Positions 28,193-38,487 are shown, numbered from the stretch's first letter. The stretch: DNA of 64,000 bases from Enterobacter sp. JBIWA008 (GCF_019968765.1 NZ_CP074149.1:4216001-4280000), one strand, 5' to 3'. The notes: generated from the sequence alone by a model not told the origin. Made by a program: numbers and translations.

Positions 28193-30082
28193 ATGAAAAA
28201 AATCCTCGCACTCTCAGTGCTGGCCCTGTGCGTTTCCCATAGCGCTCTGGCCGCTAGCTACGCGCTCAATAACGACAATATTGCTCTGTCGTTTGATGAC
28301 GCAAACTCAACGGTAGTGGTTAAGGACACCAGGGCTAACCATCCGCTCACGCCGCAGGAGCTGTTCTTTTTGACGCTGCCGGATGAGACGAAAATCCACA
28401 CCGCTGATTTTAAAATCAAGCATGTCGAAAAGCAGGACAGCGGGATTGTCATTAATTTCACCCATCCGGACTTCAACGTAACGGTAAAGCTGAACCTGGT
28501 GAAGGGGAAATACGCCAGCATCGACTACACCGTTGCCGCAGTCGGGCAGCCGCGAGACGTGGCGAAAATCACCTTCTTCCCGACCAAAAAGCAGTCTCAG
28601 GCACCCTATGTCGACGGGGCTATCAACAGCTCACCGATCGTTGCTGATTCGTTCTTTATTTTGCCGGACAAGCCCATCGTTAACACTTACGCCTATGAAG
28701 CGACCACCAATCTCAACGTAGAATTGAAAACGCCGATTCAGCCGGAAACGCCGGTCAGCTTTACCACCTGGTTCGGCACCTTCCCGGAAACCAGCCAGCT
28801 GCGTCGCAGCGTGAATCAGTTTATTGATGCCGTGCGTCCGCGTCCGTACAAGCCTTATCTGCACTACAACAGCTGGATGGATATCGGCTTTTTTACGCCG
28901 TACTCCGAGCAGGACGTGCTGGGGCGGATGGATGAATGGAATAAGGAATTTATCACCGGGCGCGGCGTGGCGCTGGACGCCTTCCTGTTGGACGATGGCT
29001 GGGATGACCTGACCGGACGCTGGCTGTTTGGCCCGGCATTCAGCAACGGTTTTGGCAAGGTACGGGAGAAAGCTGACAGCCTGCATAGCTCCGTGGGCCT
29101 GTGGCTCTCGCCGTGGGGCGGATATAACAAACCGCGCGATACTCGCGTCTCGCATGCAAAAGAGTACGATTTCGAAACGGTAGACGGGAAGCTGGCATTA
29201 TCAGGCCCGAACTACTTTAAAAACTTCAATGAACAGATTATCAAACTGATTAAAAACGAGCACATTACCTCGTTCAAGCTCGACGGAATGGGCAATGCTA
29301 ACTCGCATATCAAGGGTAGCCAGTTCGCCTCGGATTTCGACGCGTCAATCGCCCTGCTGCACAACATGCGCAGCGCTAACCCGAATCTGTTTATCAACCT
29401 GACGACAGGTACCAACGCCAGCCCGTCCTGGCTGTTCTACGCCGACTCGATCTGGCGCCAGGGTGACGACATCAACCTGTACGGTCCCGGCACGCCGGTG
29501 CAGCAGTGGATGACCTACCGCGATGCGGAAACGTACCGCTCCATTGTGCGCAAAGGCCCGCTGTTCCCGCTGAACTCGCTGATGTATCACGGGATCGTCA
29601 GCGCGGAAAACGCCTATTACGGGCTGGAGAAAGTACAAACGGACAGTGATTTTGCCGATCAGGTCTGGAGCTACTTCGCGACCGGCACACAGCTGCAGGA
29701 ACTGTATATCACCCCTTCAATGCTGAACAAGGCGAAGTGGGATACCCTGGCGCAGGCGGCGAAATGGTCGCGGGATAACGCCAGCGTGCTGGTAGACACG
29801 CACTGGATTGGTGGCGATCCAACCGCGCTGCAGGTTTACGGCTGGGCATCCTGGAGCAAGGACAAAGCGATTCTCGGCTTACGTAACCCGTCGGATAAGC
29901 CGCAAAGCTATTACCTCGATTTAACGAAAGATTTCGAAATCCCGACAGGAAACGCGGCGCAGTTTAGTCTGAAAGCGGTGTACGGCAGTAATTCAACCGT
30001 ACCGGAGGAGTATAAAAACGCGGTGGTGATTACGCTCCAGCCGCTGGAAACGCTGGTGTTTGAGGCGTTGCCAGTTAACTAA
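28193..30082 (+). CDS. Secreted GH36-like glycosidase, possible alpha-N-acetylgalactosaminidase
   Basis: A 629-residue protein with a signal peptide (MKKILALSVLAL core, cleavage probably after ALA at residue 20). An N-terminal beta-rich region (about 25-210) is followed by a (beta/alpha)8-type domain. GH36/clan GH-D features are FLLDDGWDDL (Asp267-Asp268), FKLDG with the likely nucleophile Asp364, and WRQGDD with the likely acid/base at Asp425 or Asp426. The ATG at 28193 has AAAAGGAGCT upstream; the in-frame codon at 28130 lies inside kbaY. The 20-base gap to kbaY and the GalNAc PTS genes suggest it frees alpha-linked GalNAc or galactose outside the cytoplasm. Homologues are sometimes labelled enterotoxin. 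Substrate is inference. Confidence 0.75.
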   Translation: MKKILALSVLALCVSHSALAASYALNNDNIALSFDDANSTVVVKDTRANHPLTPQELFFLTLPDETKIHTADFKIKHVEKQDSGIVINFTHPDFNVTVKLNLVKGKYASIDYTVAAVGQPRDVAKITFFPTKKQSQAPYVDGAINSSPIVADSFFILPDKPIVNTYAYEATTNLNVELKTPIQPETPVSFTTWFGTFPETSQLRRSVNQFIDAVRPRPYKPYLHYNSWMDIGFFTPYSEQDVLGRMDEWNKEFITGRGVALDAFLLDDGWDDLTGRWLFGPAFSNGFGKVREKADSLHSSVGLWLSPWGGYNKPRDTRVSHAKEYDFETVDGKLALSGPNYFKNFNEQIIKLIKNEHITSFKLDGMGNANSHIKGSQFASDFDASIALLHNMRSANPNLFINLTTGTNASPSWLFYADSIWRQGDDINLYGPGTPVQQWMTYRDAETYRSIVRKGPLFPLNSLMYHGIVSAENAYYGLEKVQTDSDFADQVWSYFATGTQLQELYITPSMLNKAKWDTLAQAAKWSRDNASVLVDTHWIGGDPTALQVYGWASWSKDKAILGLRNPSDKPQSYYLDLTKDFEIPTGNAAQFSLKAVYGSNSTVPEEYKNAVVITLQPLETLVFEALPVN

Positions 30083-30103
30083 AAGGCGCATAACGATCTG
30101 CAG

Positions 30104-30131
30104 GCCGGGTAAGGTGCAGCCGCCACCCGGC
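30104..30131. repeat. REP-like palindrome after the aga locus
   Basis: GCCGGGT and ACCCGGC arms around AAGGTGCAGCCGCC, lying between the convergent GH36-like gene and rsmI. No T-run follows, but the position suits 3'-end protection or termination. Confidence 0.65.
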
Positions 30132-30149
30132 AAAACAGGCGGCAGGGGC

Positions 30150-31013
30150 TTACTCCCCCTGCTGCTCCAGCGCATGCTTATACAGCGCATTTTTCTTCAC
30201 GCCGTGGATCTCCGCCGCTAGTGCCGCCGCTTTCTTTAGCGGCAGTTCCGCCTGCAGCAGCGCCAGCGTGCGCAGCGCGTCGGCAGGCAGCGCGTCTTCC
30301 TGCGCTTTATGTCCTTCGACAATCAGCACCATTTCACCCTTGCGGCGGTTTTCATCTTCCTTCACCCACGCCAGCAGTTCACCCACCGGCGCACCGTGAA
30401 TGGTTTCCCATGTTTTGGTCAGCTCGCGCGCCAGCACCACGTAGCGGGCCTCTCCCCACACGGTCACCATATCTTCCAGGCTCTCCAGCAGGCGGTGCGT
30501 GGATTCGTAGAAAATCAGGGTGCGCGGTTCCGCCTCCAGGTCTTTTAACACGTCGCGACGGCCTTTGGATTTGGCTGGCAGGAAGCCTTCATAGCAGAAA
30601 CGATCGGATGGTAGACCCGCCGCACTCAGCGCAGCAATTGCGGCGCACGGTCCCGGCAGCGGCACAACGCGAATACCGGCTTCACGACAGGTACGCACCA
30701 GGTGATAGCCAGGATCGTTGATCAGCGGCGTACCGGCGTCGGAGACCAGCGCAATGTTCTGCCCCGCCTTCAGCTTCGCCACCAGCGTTTCGGCTTTTTG
30801 TTGCTCATTGTGATCGTGTAGGGCAAACAAACGGGCGTTAATCGCGAAGTGTTGCAGCAACAGGCCGGTGTGGCGGGTATCTTCAGCGGCAATTAAATCA
30901 ACAGCTTGCAGTACGGTGAGCGCACGTTGGGTAATATCAGACAAATTCCCGATAGGAGTAGGTACAATATAAAGCTGGCCTTGAGAATTATCTGCCGTTT
31001 CGTGTTGTTTCAT
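30150..31013 (-). CDS. rsmI: RsmI, 16S rRNA 2'-O-ribose C1402 methyltransferase
   Basis: A 287-residue tetrapyrrole-methylase-fold enzyme. The SAM-binding start [27 protein letters not shown] near residue 90 and [17 protein letters not shown] near residue 118 are family hallmarks. It methylates the 2'-OH of C1402 in the ribosomal P site. The C-terminal [19 protein letters not shown] helical part is the RsmI-specific extension. It is divergent from lpoA with a 62-base gap. Confidence 0.97.
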   Translation of the reverse strand: MKQHETADNSQGQLYIVPTPIGNLSDITQRALTVLQAVDLIAAEDTRHTGLLLQHFAINARLFALHDHNEQQKAETLVAKLKAGQNIALVSDAGTPLINDPGYHLVRTCREAGIRVVPLPGPCAAIAALSAAGLPSDRFCYEGFLPAKSKGRRDVLKDLEAEPRTLIFYESTHRLLESLEDMVTVWGEARYVVLARELTKTWETIHGAPVGELLAWVKEDENRRKGEMVLIVEGHKAQEDALPADALRTLALLQAELPLKKAAALAAEIHGVKKNALYKHALEQQGE

Positions 31014-31075
31014 TGTTTCGTCCGTATTGCCGATTTAATATTGAGCATTGCGTAAAAAAAATCACTGGATACAGT

Positions 31076-33253
31076 ATGGTACCGTTAACGTTTCTTCGAA
31101 AAAAAGCCACGCGCAGCGTGCCGCTTCTGCTGGCAGCCCTGATCTTTGCAGGCTGTGGCACCCAGGCACCTGACCAGAGCACCGCCCATCTCCAGGGTTC
31201 TGCTCAGGCTGATTCTGGCTTTTATCTGCAACAAATGTCGCAGAGTTCAAATGATACCAAGACCAACTGGCAATTACTCGCCATTCGTGCACTGCTGAAA
31301 GAGGGTAAAACCCAGCAGGCTGCCGAACTGTTTAACCAGTTGCCGAAAGATCTTAACGACGCCCAGCGTCGTGAGCAGAGTCTGCTCTCTGCCGAGCTGA
31401 AAGTCGCGCTGAAAGATTATGCCGCCGCGAAGAAGATCCTCGGTGACATTGACGTGAGCGCGCTGGATAAAAATCAGCAGGCTCGCTTCTGGCAGGCGGG
31501 CATTACCGCTGAGCAGGGGCGCCCTTCCCTGACGCTGCTCCGCGCCCTCGTCGCGCAAGAGCCGCTGCTCGGCGGTGCCGATAAGCAGAAAAATATCGAT
31601 GCCACCTGGCAAGCGCTTGCCTCGATGACCCAGGAACAGGCGCAGGCGCTGGTCATCAACGCCGATGAAAACGTCCTGCAGGGCTGGCTGGATCTGCAGC
31701 AGATGTGGTTTAACAACCGCAGCGATCCAAAGATGCTGAAGGCCGGTATTACGGACTGGCAGACGCGCTACCCGCAAAACCCGGGTGCGAAAATGCTGCC
31801 AACCCAGCTGGTGAACGTGCAGAACTTTAAGCCAGCGTCCACCAGCAAAATCGCTCTGCTTCTGCCGCTCAACGGCCAGGCGGCGGTGTTTGGGCGCACC
31901 ATTCAGCAGGGCTTCGAAGCCGCGAAAAACGGCACGACGTCGGTAACCGGAAGTGCGGTTCCCGCGCAGGCGGCACAGGCGGCTAACGTGAATGACGTGG
32001 TCAGCCCGTCCGCCGCAGAGACCAGCGACCTGACCACGGCGCAAGCGCCGGCGCAGGGTACGATGCAAAACCCGGTGACGGCCCCGACGACGCCTCCGGC
32101 TACAGCTGCACCGGCTGCGGCAGCCCCGGCTACTACAGCACCTGCTACTCAGGCTCCGGCCGAGACGCAAGCGGCGCCAGCGCCTGACGCAACAGCAGAA
32201 CAGCCTCAACAGCAGACTGCACAACCCGCGGCTCAACCTGCTGCGCAGCCGCAGGCCGTGGCAGCCACCAGCGCCAACCCGGGCGCTGAGGTGAAAATTT
32301 ACGACACCAGCTCGCAGCCGCTTGACCAGGTTCTGGCGCAGGTTCAACAGGACGGGGCGAGCATCGTTGTCGGTCCGCTGCTGAAAAACAACGTGGAAGA
32401 GCTGATGAAGAGCAATACCACGCTGAACGTACTGGCGCTCAACCAGCCTGAGCAGGTTCAGAACCGGGCCAATATTTGCTATTTCGCACTTTCCCCTGAA
32501 GATGAAGCCCGCGATGCGGCGCGTCATATTCACGAGCAGGGTAAGCAGGCTCCGCTGCTGCTCATCCCACGCAGCGCGCTGGGCGATCGCGTGGCCACTG
32601 CCTTTGCCGATGAGTGGCAGAAGCTCGGCGGCGGCGTGGTGCTGCAGCAGAAATTCGGTTCCGTCTCTGAACTGCGCGCTGGCGTAAACGGTGGAGCGGG
32701 TATCGCGCTTAACGGCAGCCCTGTCACCGCGAGCCTGCCGCAGCAGCAGGGCGTGACGATTGGTGGCCTGACGATCCCTGCCCCGCCTACCGACGCGCAG
32801 ATTAGCGGTGGCGGTAAAGTGGACGCGGCCTATATCGTTGCCACGCCGCAGGAGATCGCCTTTATCAAACCGATGATCGCGATGCGTAACGGCAGCCAGA
32901 GCGGCGCAACCCTTTACGCCAGCTCGCGCAGCGCGCAGGGCACTGCAGGCCCGGATTTCCGTCTGGAAATGGACGGCCTGCAGTACAGCGAAATCCCGAT
33001 GCTGGCAGGCAGCAATCCGGCGCTGATGCAGCAGGCGCTGAGTACCGTACGTAACGATTATTCGCTGGCGCGTCTGTATGCGATGGGTGTCGATGCATGG
33101 GCGCTGGCGAACCACTTTACCCAGATGCGTCAGGTGCCGGGCTTTGAGCTTAACGGCAACACCGGCGATCTGACTGCGACTCAGGACTGCGTGATCAACA
33201 GGAAGTTATCATGGCTCAAATACCAGCAGGGGCAAATCGTCCCGGCCAGTTAA
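31076..33253 (+). CDS. lpoA: LpoA, outer-membrane lipoprotein activator of PBP1A
   Basis: A 725-residue lipoprotein. The lipobox is LIFAGC with Cys27. Residues 28 to about 280 form the helical TPR-like N-terminal domain and residues from about 405 the periplasmic-binding-like domain that docks on PBP1A. They are joined by an Ala/Pro/Thr/Gln-rich linker of about 120 residues (about 285-403), longer than I recall for E. coli LpoA (678 residues in all). The ATG at 31076 gives MVPLTF; the in-frame codon at 31013 overlaps the divergent promoter region. The 3' end overlaps yraN by 43 bases. Confidence 0.95.
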   Translation: MVPLTFLRKKATRSVPLLLAALIFAGCGTQAPDQSTAHLQGSAQADSGFYLQQMSQSSNDTKTNWQLLAIRALLKEGKTQQAAELFNQLPKDLNDAQRREQSLLSAELKVALKDYAAAKKILGDIDVSALDKNQQARFWQAGITAEQGRPSLTLLRALVAQEPLLGGADKQKNIDATWQALASMTQEQAQALVINADENVLQGWLDLQQMWFNNRSDPKMLKAGITDWQTRYPQNPGAKMLPTQLVNVQNFKPASTSKIALLLPLNGQAAVFGRTIQQGFEAAKNGTTSVTGSAVPAQAAQAANVNDVVSPSAAETSDLTTAQAPAQGTMQNPVTAPTTPPATAAPAAAAPATTAPATQAPAETQAAPAPDATAEQPQQQTAQPAAQPAAQPQAVAATSANPGAEVKIYDTSSQPLDQVLAQVQQDGASIVVGPLLKNNVEELMKSNTTLNVLALNQPEQVQNRANICYFALSPEDEARDAARHIHEQGKQAPLLLIPRSALGDRVATAFADEWQKLGGGVVLQQKFGSVSELRAGVNGGAGIALNGSPVTASLPQQQGVTIGGLTIPAPPTDAQISGGGKVDAAYIVATPQEIAFIKPMIAMRNGSQSGATLYASSRSAQGTAGPDFRLEMDGLQYSEIPMLAGSNPALMQQALSTVRNDYSLARLYAMGVDAWALANHFTQMRQVPGFELNGNTGDLTATQDCVINRKLSWLKYQQGQIVPAS

Positions 33254-33606
33254 GCCTTAAAGAGACCGGCGATGCGTGGGAATTAAAGGCGCGTCGCTGG
33301 CTTGAAGGCAATGGACTGCGCTTTATCGCCGCTAACGTCCGCGGGCGCGGCGGCGAAATTGATCTGATCATGAAAGACGGTCAGGTCATCGTGTTTGTAG
33401 AAGTTCGCTTTCGACAGTCCTCCCGTTTTGGCGGTGCTGCCGCCAGCGTGACGCTCGCCAAACAACATAAATTATTACAGACTGCCCACTTGTGGCTTGC
33501 CCGCCATAATGGGAGCTTTGATACTGTGGATTGCCGGTTCGATGTGATAGCCTTCACCGGAAATGAGATCGAATGGCTTAAAAACGCTTTTGGCGAAGAC
33601 GCATAA
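33211..33606 (+). CDS. yraN: YraN, UPF0102 nuclease-fold protein
   Basis: A 131-residue protein of the UPF0102 family, which has a Holliday-junction-resolvase/restriction-endonuclease-like fold. Family residues are visible in [28 protein letters not shown] (putative active-site Glu and Asp near residues 49-51) and VFVEVRFR (near residue 61). Biochemical function is not established. The ATG lies inside the end of lpoA (43-base overlap) with CAGGAAG upstream, so expression is probably coupled. Confidence 0.93.
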   Translation: MAQIPAGANRPGQLSLKETGDAWELKARRWLEGNGLRFIAANVRGRGGEIDLIMKDGQVIVFVEVRFRQSSRFGGAAASVTLAKQHKLLQTAHLWLARHNGSFDTVDCRFDVIAFTGNEIEWLKNAFGEDA

Positions 33607-33627
33607 TTAAGATTTAAAAGGGATAAC

Positions 33628-34218
33628 GTGCTCGAAAGAATTAAAGTGTGCTTCACAGAAAGCATCCAGACTCAGATTGCCGCGGCGGAAGCCCTTCCGG
33701 ATGCTATCTCGCGTGCCGCCATGACGCTGGTGCAATCCCTGCTAAACGGCAACAAAATCCTCTGTTGTGGCAACGGCACGTCAGCCGCCAACGCACAGCA
33801 TTTTGCTGCCAGCATGATCAATCGCTTTGAAACAGAACGCCCGAGTTTACCCGCCATTGCACTTAATACCGATAATGTGGTCTTAACGGCGATTGCTAAC
33901 GATCGTCTGCATGACGAAATTTACGCAAAGCAGGTGCGAGCCCTGGGTCACGCCGGAGATGTGCTGTTGGCCATCTCCACGCGCGGCAATAGCCGGGATA
34001 TTGTCAAAGCCGTTGAAGCCGCCGTCACACGCGACATGACAATCGTGGCCTTAACCGGCTATGACGGTGGTGAGCTGGCGGGTCTGCTTGGGCCGCAGGA
34101 TGTGGAAATCCGCATTCCTTCTCACCGGAGCGCGCGTATTCAGGAGATGCATATGCTCACGGTGAACTGCTTATGCGATTTGATCGATAACACGCTTTTC
34201 CCTCACCAGGATGATTAA
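33628..34218 (+). CDS. diaA: DiaA, DnaA-binding initiation regulator
   Basis: A 196-residue SIS-domain protein nearly identical to E. coli DiaA, with the phosphosugar-isomerase-like motifs [18 protein letters not shown] (near residue 47) and [18 protein letters not shown] (near residue 114). DiaA forms tetramers that bind several DnaA molecules and promote ordered initiation at oriC. The start is GTG at 33628, with AAAAGGGAT upstream. It lies 21 bases after yraN and 9 before dolP. Confidence 0.95.
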   Translation: MLERIKVCFTESIQTQIAAAEALPDAISRAAMTLVQSLLNGNKILCCGNGTSAANAQHFAASMINRFETERPSLPAIALNTDNVVLTAIANDRLHDEIYAKQVRALGHAGDVLLAISTRGNSRDIVKAVEAAVTRDMTIVALTGYDGGELAGLLGPQDVEIRIPSHRSARIQEMHMLTVNCLCDLIDNTLFPHQDD

Positions 34219-34227
34219 GGAGTTCTT

Positions 34228-34803
34228 ATGAAGGCTTTATCGACCCTCGCAGTCCTTATGTCTGCATTACTGCTTCAGGGATGTATCGCTGCGGCCGTTG
34301 TGGGTACCGCCGCGGTAGGCACCAAAGCGGCAACCGATCCACGCACCGTGGGGACGCAGGTGGATGACGGTACGCTGGAGCTGCGCGTCAACAGTGCGCT
34401 GTCGAAAGACGAACAAATTAAGAAAGAAGCGCGTATCAACGTGACGGCTTATCAGGGCAAAGTGCTGCTGGCAGGCCAGGCGCCGAATCTGGAGCTCGCC
34501 TCTCGCGCGAAACAGATTGCGATGGGCGTCGAAGGCACCACAGAGGTGTTTAACGAAGTGCGTCAGGGCAAGCCAATTGGCCTGGGTGACGCCTCTTCCG
34601 ATACCTGGATCACCACCAAGGTGCGTTCCCAGCTGCTGGGCTCGGACCAGGTGAAATCCTCCAACGTGAAAGTGACGACTGAAAACGGTGAAGTGTTCCT
34701 GCTGGGTCTGGTGACCGACCGTGAAGGAAAAGCGGCGGCCGATATCGCCAGCCGGGTGAGCGGCGTGAAGCACGTCACCACCGCGTTTACTTACATCAAA
34801 TAA
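34228..34803 (+). CDS. dolP: DolP, BON-domain outer-membrane lipoprotein
   Basis: A 191-residue lipoprotein with lipobox LLLQGC (Cys19) followed by two BON domains, about residues 45-113 and 124-191 (VKHVTTAFTYIK end). E. coli DolP (YraP) binds anionic phospholipids at cell division sites and supports outer-membrane integrity and the BAM complex; it belongs to the sigma-E regulon. The gene has AAGGAG upstream and a strong terminator right after the stop. Confidence 0.96.
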   Translation: MKALSTLAVLMSALLLQGCIAAAVVGTAAVGTKAATDPRTVGTQVDDGTLELRVNSALSKDEQIKKEARINVTAYQGKVLLAGQAPNLELASRAKQIAMGVEGTTEVFNEVRQGKPIGLGDASSDTWITTKVRSQLLGSDQVKSSNVKVTTENGEVFLLGLVTDREGKAAADIASRVSGVKHVTTAFTYIK

Positions 34804-34834
34804 AAAAAATCCCCTCGCTTGAGGGGATTTTTTT
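34802..34834 (+). terminator. Terminator after dolP
   Basis: ATCCCCTCG-CTT-GAGGGGAT stem with TTTTTTT after it and an A-run before it, so it could work in both directions. Confidence 0.93.
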
Positions 34835-34871
34835 GTAGGCCCGGTAAGCGTAGCGTCACCGGGCTTTTTTC
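34835..34871. repeat. REP unit between dolP and yraQ
   Basis: GCCCGGTAAGCGTAGCGTCACCGGGC is a clear REP palindrome, followed by TTTTTT on the plus strand. It directly adjoins the dolP terminator and the yraQ stop. Confidence 0.8.
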
Positions 34872-35907
34872 ACACAAGCGCAATACTCCCCACCATCACC
34901 CCGCTCAACGCCACCAGCCCTGCGGTCAGCCACAGCGCTTTCGCTGGGAACGACTTACGCAGCATGATAAGCGACGGCAGGCTGATCGCCGGCAGCGTAA
35001 TCAACAGCGCCAGCGCCGGCGCGGTGCCCATACCTGCAAGCATCATGGTCTGAACAATCGGGATCTCCGCCGCCGTTGGGATCACAAACAGGCAGCCTGC
35101 AACGGCCATTGCAATGACCCACATCAGCGTGTTGTCGATAGCGCCATCCGCATGCGGGAAGAGCCAGACGCGCGCCGCCCCCAAAACCAGTACCGCCAGG
35201 ATATAGACCGGGATGGTGCTCCAGAAAAGCTGCCATAGCGCCCTGCCCCAGCGCGCAAAGAAGCCACCCTGCGGTTCGCTGACGTCCAGCTCAACAGACG
35301 CGGACTCTGGCGTCTTATCCTTCACCAGATTTTGCACCAGCGTCGCCACCACCAGCACGGTCAGCAGCCCGGCGACCAGACGGATGAACGCGAAATGCCA
35401 GCCCAGCACAAAGCCCATAAACACCAGCGTTGCCGGGTTGAGCAGCGGGTTCCCCATCCAGAACGCCAGCGCACCGCCCATCGACACGCGCTGACGGCGC
35501 ATCCCTGCGGCCACGGGCGCGGCGCAGCAGGAACACATCATCCCCGGCAGGGAGAAAATCGTCCCCAGCAGCGTACCCTGAAAGCGCGGCTGCCCGAGCG
35601 TTTTCACCAGCCAGTTGCGCGGGATAAGCACCTGAATCAGCGAGCCAAGAATGACGCCTAAGACGGCGGCCTTCCAGACGGCAAGGAAGTAGACCATGGC
35701 ATAGTCCCACGCCGCCTGCAGCGGGCTGGATTCAGCCTGTGCGAGAATAGATTTACCGATGCTGTGCGTTTCGGCGGCAGTGAAGGCTTTGCCGTAGTAC
35801 GGCTGCCATTTCACATACCAGAGGCCAACAATGACCACGAGAAAGAAGAGTGCGGGCTTCCACCACTGAACAGGTGTTGCCGCCTGAGATGAAGACTGAC
35901 CAGTCAT
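34870..35907 (-). CDS. yraQ: YraQ, UPF0718-family permease
   Basis: A 345-residue membrane protein with about 8-10 hydrophobic segments. The family signature MMCSCCAAPVAAGMRR (near residue 117) has paired cysteines, with FWMGNPLLNPATLVFMGF after it. This family (UPF0718/DUF318) is proposed to export substances or metals; the E. coli protein has no confirmed substrate. A hydrophilic loop with acidic residues sits in the middle (KDKTPESASVELDVSEP). It is transcribed toward dolP. Confidence 0.9.
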   Translation of the reverse strand: MTGQSSSQAATPVQWWKPALFFLVVIVGLWYVKWQPYYGKAFTAAETHSIGKSILAQAESSPLQAAWDYAMVYFLAVWKAAVLGVILGSLIQVLIPRNWLVKTLGQPRFQGTLLGTIFSLPGMMCSCCAAPVAAGMRRQRVSMGGALAFWMGNPLLNPATLVFMGFVLGWHFAFIRLVAGLLTVLVVATLVQNLVKDKTPESASVELDVSEPQGGFFARWGRALWQLFWSTIPVYILAVLVLGAARVWLFPHADGAIDNTLMWVIAMAVAGCLFVIPTAAEIPIVQTMMLAGMGTAPALALLITLPAISLPSLIMLRKSFPAKALWLTAGLVALSGVMVGSIALV

Positions 35908-35947
35908 AGCATTCCCCGGAGAGTATTAGGTTATTAGCCGGGGGAGT

Positions 35948-36592
35948 TTACGCCTCGCCCTGCGCTATTTCACGCAGTTTTGCCGAAGGAATAATGTTAA
36001 CACCCGCTTTCGACGGGGCCAGCCCCTCTTTTAACATCGCGCGCGCGACGTCCCGTGCCTCGATGGATTTCCAGTTGCCGGGAAGGATGCGAAACAGCGG
36101 AGCCAGTATCGACTCGTTAAACCGGCGTTCGTCCCGGTGGCCGATCAGCATCGAAGGGCGCACAATCGTCAGCTGCTCCCACTTCTGCGCAATCAGCGCC
36201 TCCTCCATCTTGCCCTTCACCTTGTTGTAGAAGAAAGGCGATCCGGCACTGGCGCCCAGCGCGCTGACCACCAGAAAATGTTTGGCCCCCAGCTTTTTCG
36301 CCGTAAGTGCGGTATCCACCACCAGCGTATAGTCGGCGTGGATAAATGCCTCTTTGCTGCCCGCCTCCCGCCGCGTGGTGCCCAGACAGCAAAAGGCGAT
36401 ATCAATCGGGTCCTGCACCTGCGCCAGCGCGTCCGTCAGCTGAGGATCGTGCGGATTAAAGACGCCGGATAAGTCCGCCAGCGGTCGACGCGTCGGGGCG
36501 GCGATATAGTTCACGCGGCGATCCTGAATCAGCAGCCGCAGCAGATGATCGCCCACTAACCCGGTGGCACCCGTAATCAATACCTGACTCAT
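35948..36592 (-). CDS. yraR: YraR, NAD(P)-binding SDR-like protein
   Basis: A 214-residue Rossmann-fold protein. The nucleotide motif is [18 protein letters not shown] at the N-terminus. An SDR-like [24 protein letters not shown] segment follows near residue 105, but the tyrosine-lysine spacing is atypical (FFYNKVKGK). The start at 36592 is an ATG preceded by GGGGAAAAG; an in-frame codon at 36643 would add 17 residues not seen in E. coli. Function unknown, probably an oxidoreductase or epimerase-like protein. Confidence 0.9.
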   Translation of the reverse strand: MSQVLITGATGLVGDHLLRLLIQDRRVNYIAAPTRRPLADLSGVFNPHDPQLTDALAQVQDPIDIAFCCLGTTRREAGSKEAFIHADYTLVVDTALTAKKLGAKHFLVVSALGASAGSPFFYNKVKGKMEEALIAQKWEQLTIVRPSMLIGHRDERRFNESILAPLFRILPGNWKSIEARDVARAMLKEGLAPSKAGVNIIPSAKLREIAQGEA

Positions 36593-36720
36593 CTTTTCCC
36601 CTTTACAGAATTGTCCGTTTGCGAACTCAGCGTCGTCGACCACACTTAGAAGTCTGTTACAGGTAAGTATTTACCACAAGCGGAGAAAAATCAGTCTGAA
36701 GCCAAAACAACGGAGGAAGC

Positions 36721-37239
36721 ATGGGCAAGAAAATCGCAGTCTTGATTACCGACGAGTTTGAAGATTCAGAATTCACCTCTCCAGCAGAGGCGTTCCGCAA
36801 GGCGGGACATGAGGTCATCACCATTGAGAAAGAGGCGGGCAAAACGGTGACGGGCCATAAGGGCGAGGCGACCGTGACCATTGATGAGACCATCGATAAC
36901 GTTAGCCCCTCAGATTTCGACGCCCTGCTGTTACCCGGCGGCCATTCCCCGGATTCCCTGCGCGGGGACGAGCGCTTCGTGACCTTCACCCGGGACTTTG
37001 TCTCTACCGGCAAACCGGTCTTTGCCATCTGCCACGGCCCGCAGCTGCTCATCAGCGCAGAAGTGGTCCGCGGGCGTAAGCTTACCGCCGTGAAACCGAT
37101 CGTTATCGATCTGAAAAATGCGGGGGCCGAGTTTTACGATCAGGAGGTGGTCAACGACAAAGATCAGCTGATCACCAGCCGAACCCCGGACGATCTCCCG
37201 GCGTTTAACCGCGAAGCGCTACGCCTGCTCGGCGCGTAA
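36721..37239 (+). CDS. yhbO: YhbO, DJ-1/PfpI-family deglycase
   Basis: A 172-residue DJ-1/PfpI-family protein. The nucleophile is Cys104 in FAICHGPQ, with the family glutamate in the N-terminal part. E. coli YhbO is reported to repair glyoxal- and methylglyoxal-modified proteins and nucleic acids and to protect against oxidative, thermal and acid stress. A GGAGGAAGC Shine-Dalgarno precedes the ATG. The 3' end overlaps that of convergent yhbP by 21 bases. Confidence 0.95.
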   Translation: MGKKIAVLITDEFEDSEFTSPAEAFRKAGHEVITIEKEAGKTVTGHKGEATVTIDETIDNVSPSDFDALLLPGGHSPDSLRGDERFVTFTRDFVSTGKPVFAICHGPQLLISAEVVRGRKLTAVKPIVIDLKNAGAEFYDQEVVNDKDQLITSRTPDDLPAFNREALRLLGA

Positions 37240-37653
37240 CCAGTGCAACTTCTTGCCAAAGCCCAGGGTGTTGTCGGTAAATTTCAGCTCATCGAGGCGG
37301 ATTTCCCACACCGGGGCTTTTAGCGCAGCGGCAACGGGAAAGCGGCGCGTGTAGAGCTTACGACGCGCGTCGCTCTCTTCTCCGTCCAGACGACGGATCT
37401 CCCCTTTAAACTGCACGCCGCGGATCAGCGCGACCGTTTTCGGCTGGCCGTTTACCGTGCCCGCGACCTTAGCCTGCTGGCCGGTCATCTGCGCATGACG
37501 CGTTTTGTCTTCGCTCATGACATAAAACGCCACGCGCTCCGGATCGTAGTAGTAAAACGCGTTTGCGCACCACATCTCACCCTCGCTGTAGACGCACCAG
37601 GTGACGACGTGCTGCTTCGCCAGCCAGCGGTTGATGGCTGCCAGTGTTTCCAT
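37219..37653 (-). CDS. yhbP: YhbP, UPF0306 flavin-reductase-like protein
   Basis: A 144-residue UPF0306 protein with the pyridoxamine-phosphate-oxidase/FMN-binding split-barrel pattern ([22 protein letters not shown], then [27 protein letters not shown]). Function is unknown; FMN binding is suggested by fold only. The start overlaps the upstream region of divergent yhbQ, and the stop codon lies within the end of yhbO. Confidence 0.9.
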   Translation of the reverse strand: METLAAINRWLAKQHVVTWCVYSEGEMWCANAFYYYDPERVAFYVMSEDKTRHAQMTGQQAKVAGTVNGQPKTVALIRGVQFKGEIRRLDGEESDARRKLYTRRFPVAAALKAPVWEIRLDELKFTDNTLGFGKKLHWLRAEQA

Positions 37654-37709
37654 TTTCGTTCTCTCTCATGCTATGGTGCGTTCACCTTAACATACTGAAT
37701 CCGTTTACC

Positions 37710-37997
37710 GTGTGCTGGTTTCTCTATCTTGTCCGAACCGCTGATAACGCACTCTACACCGGGATCACCACCGATGTGGCGCGGCGTTTTTTACAACATC
37801 AAACGGGGAAAGGGGCAAAAGCGCTGCGGGGGAAAGGGGAATTACAGCTCGCCTTCTCAGCGGCCGTCGGCGACCGTTCGCTGGCGCTCAGGCTGGAATA
37901 CCGCATCAAGCAGCTGACAAAGCGCCAGAAAGAGCGCCTCGTGACCGGAGACGGCTCCTTTGAGGCGCTACGCGAGAGCCTGATTAAAAGCGATTAA
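37710..37997 (+). CDS. yhbQ: YhbQ, GIY-YIG nuclease-family protein
   Basis: A 95-residue single-domain GIY-YIG protein of the UPF0213 family. The two motif halves are LYLV and LYTG, with the catalytic-type arginine in [12 protein letters not shown] take the GTG at 37710 (MCWFLYL) because it aligns with the E. coli start MTPWFLYL; the frame stays open upstream to 37644, but that part lies in the yhbP promoter. No good Shine-Dalgarno is visible, so the start is uncertain. The 3' end overlaps convergent yhbS by 14 bases. Confidence 0.88.
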   Translation: MCWFLYLVRTADNALYTGITTDVARRFLQHQTGKGAKALRGKGELQLAFSAAVGDRSLALRLEYRIKQLTKRQKERLVTGDGSFEALRESLIKSD

Positions 37998-38487
37998 AAT
38001 GGTCGTGGTACTCGACCAGCCCATTGACGCCGTTGAGCGCGTCGTCCGCCAGACGATGAACCTGGAAAGCGGATTCCGTACCCGGCCAGCGGCAGCGCAG
38101 ATCGTAATGCGCGGCCTGCTCAAAGCCTAATCGACCATAGAACGCCGGATCGCCCAGCGTGACCACGGCGGCATAGCCAAACTCATTGAGCGAGTCCAGC
38201 CCTTCATAGACCAGCTGACGTGCCAGCCCTTGCCCGCGATAGTTTTCATCTACCGCCAGTGGAGCCATTCCCACCCACTGAAGATCTTCGCCCTGAACGA
38301 TGACCGGACTGAAGGCCACATAGCCGACCACCTGACCTTCGTCATCGGTGGCAACCAGCCCCAGCGTAATCAGGCCGTCTTCGCGAAGGTCGTGGACCAG
38401 TTGGGCTTCGGCATCGCTCGCAAAGGCGCGGCGTAACAACGCATCGATCCCCGGCGCATCAATCCCAATTTCGACTCGAATCAGCAT
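37984..38487 (-). CDS. yhbS: YhbS, GNAT-family acetyltransferase
   Basis: A 167-residue GNAT protein. The acetyl-CoA-binding motif is [13 protein letters not shown] near residue 89, with the preceding strand [12 protein letters not shown] and the later ALGD-like [16 protein letters not shown]. Its substrate has not been established. It overlaps ubiT by seven bases (the yhbS start lies inside the ubiT end), so the two genes are likely one unit. Confidence 0.92.
   Translation of the reverse strand: MLIRVEIGIDAPGIDALLRRAFASDAEAQLVHDLREDGLITLGLVATDDEGQVVGYVAFSPVIVQGEDLQWVGMAPLAVDENYRGQGLARQLVYEGLDSLNEFGYAAVVTLGDPAFYGRLGFEQAAHYDLRCRWPGTESAFQVHRLADDALNGVNGLVEYHDHFNRF

Noticed and set aside
31274..33115. 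613-codon open frame on the minus strand opposite lpoA
   Set aside because: It is the mirror of lpoA; the low-complexity Arg/Cys/Ser runs come from the Ala/Pro linker codons read backwards.
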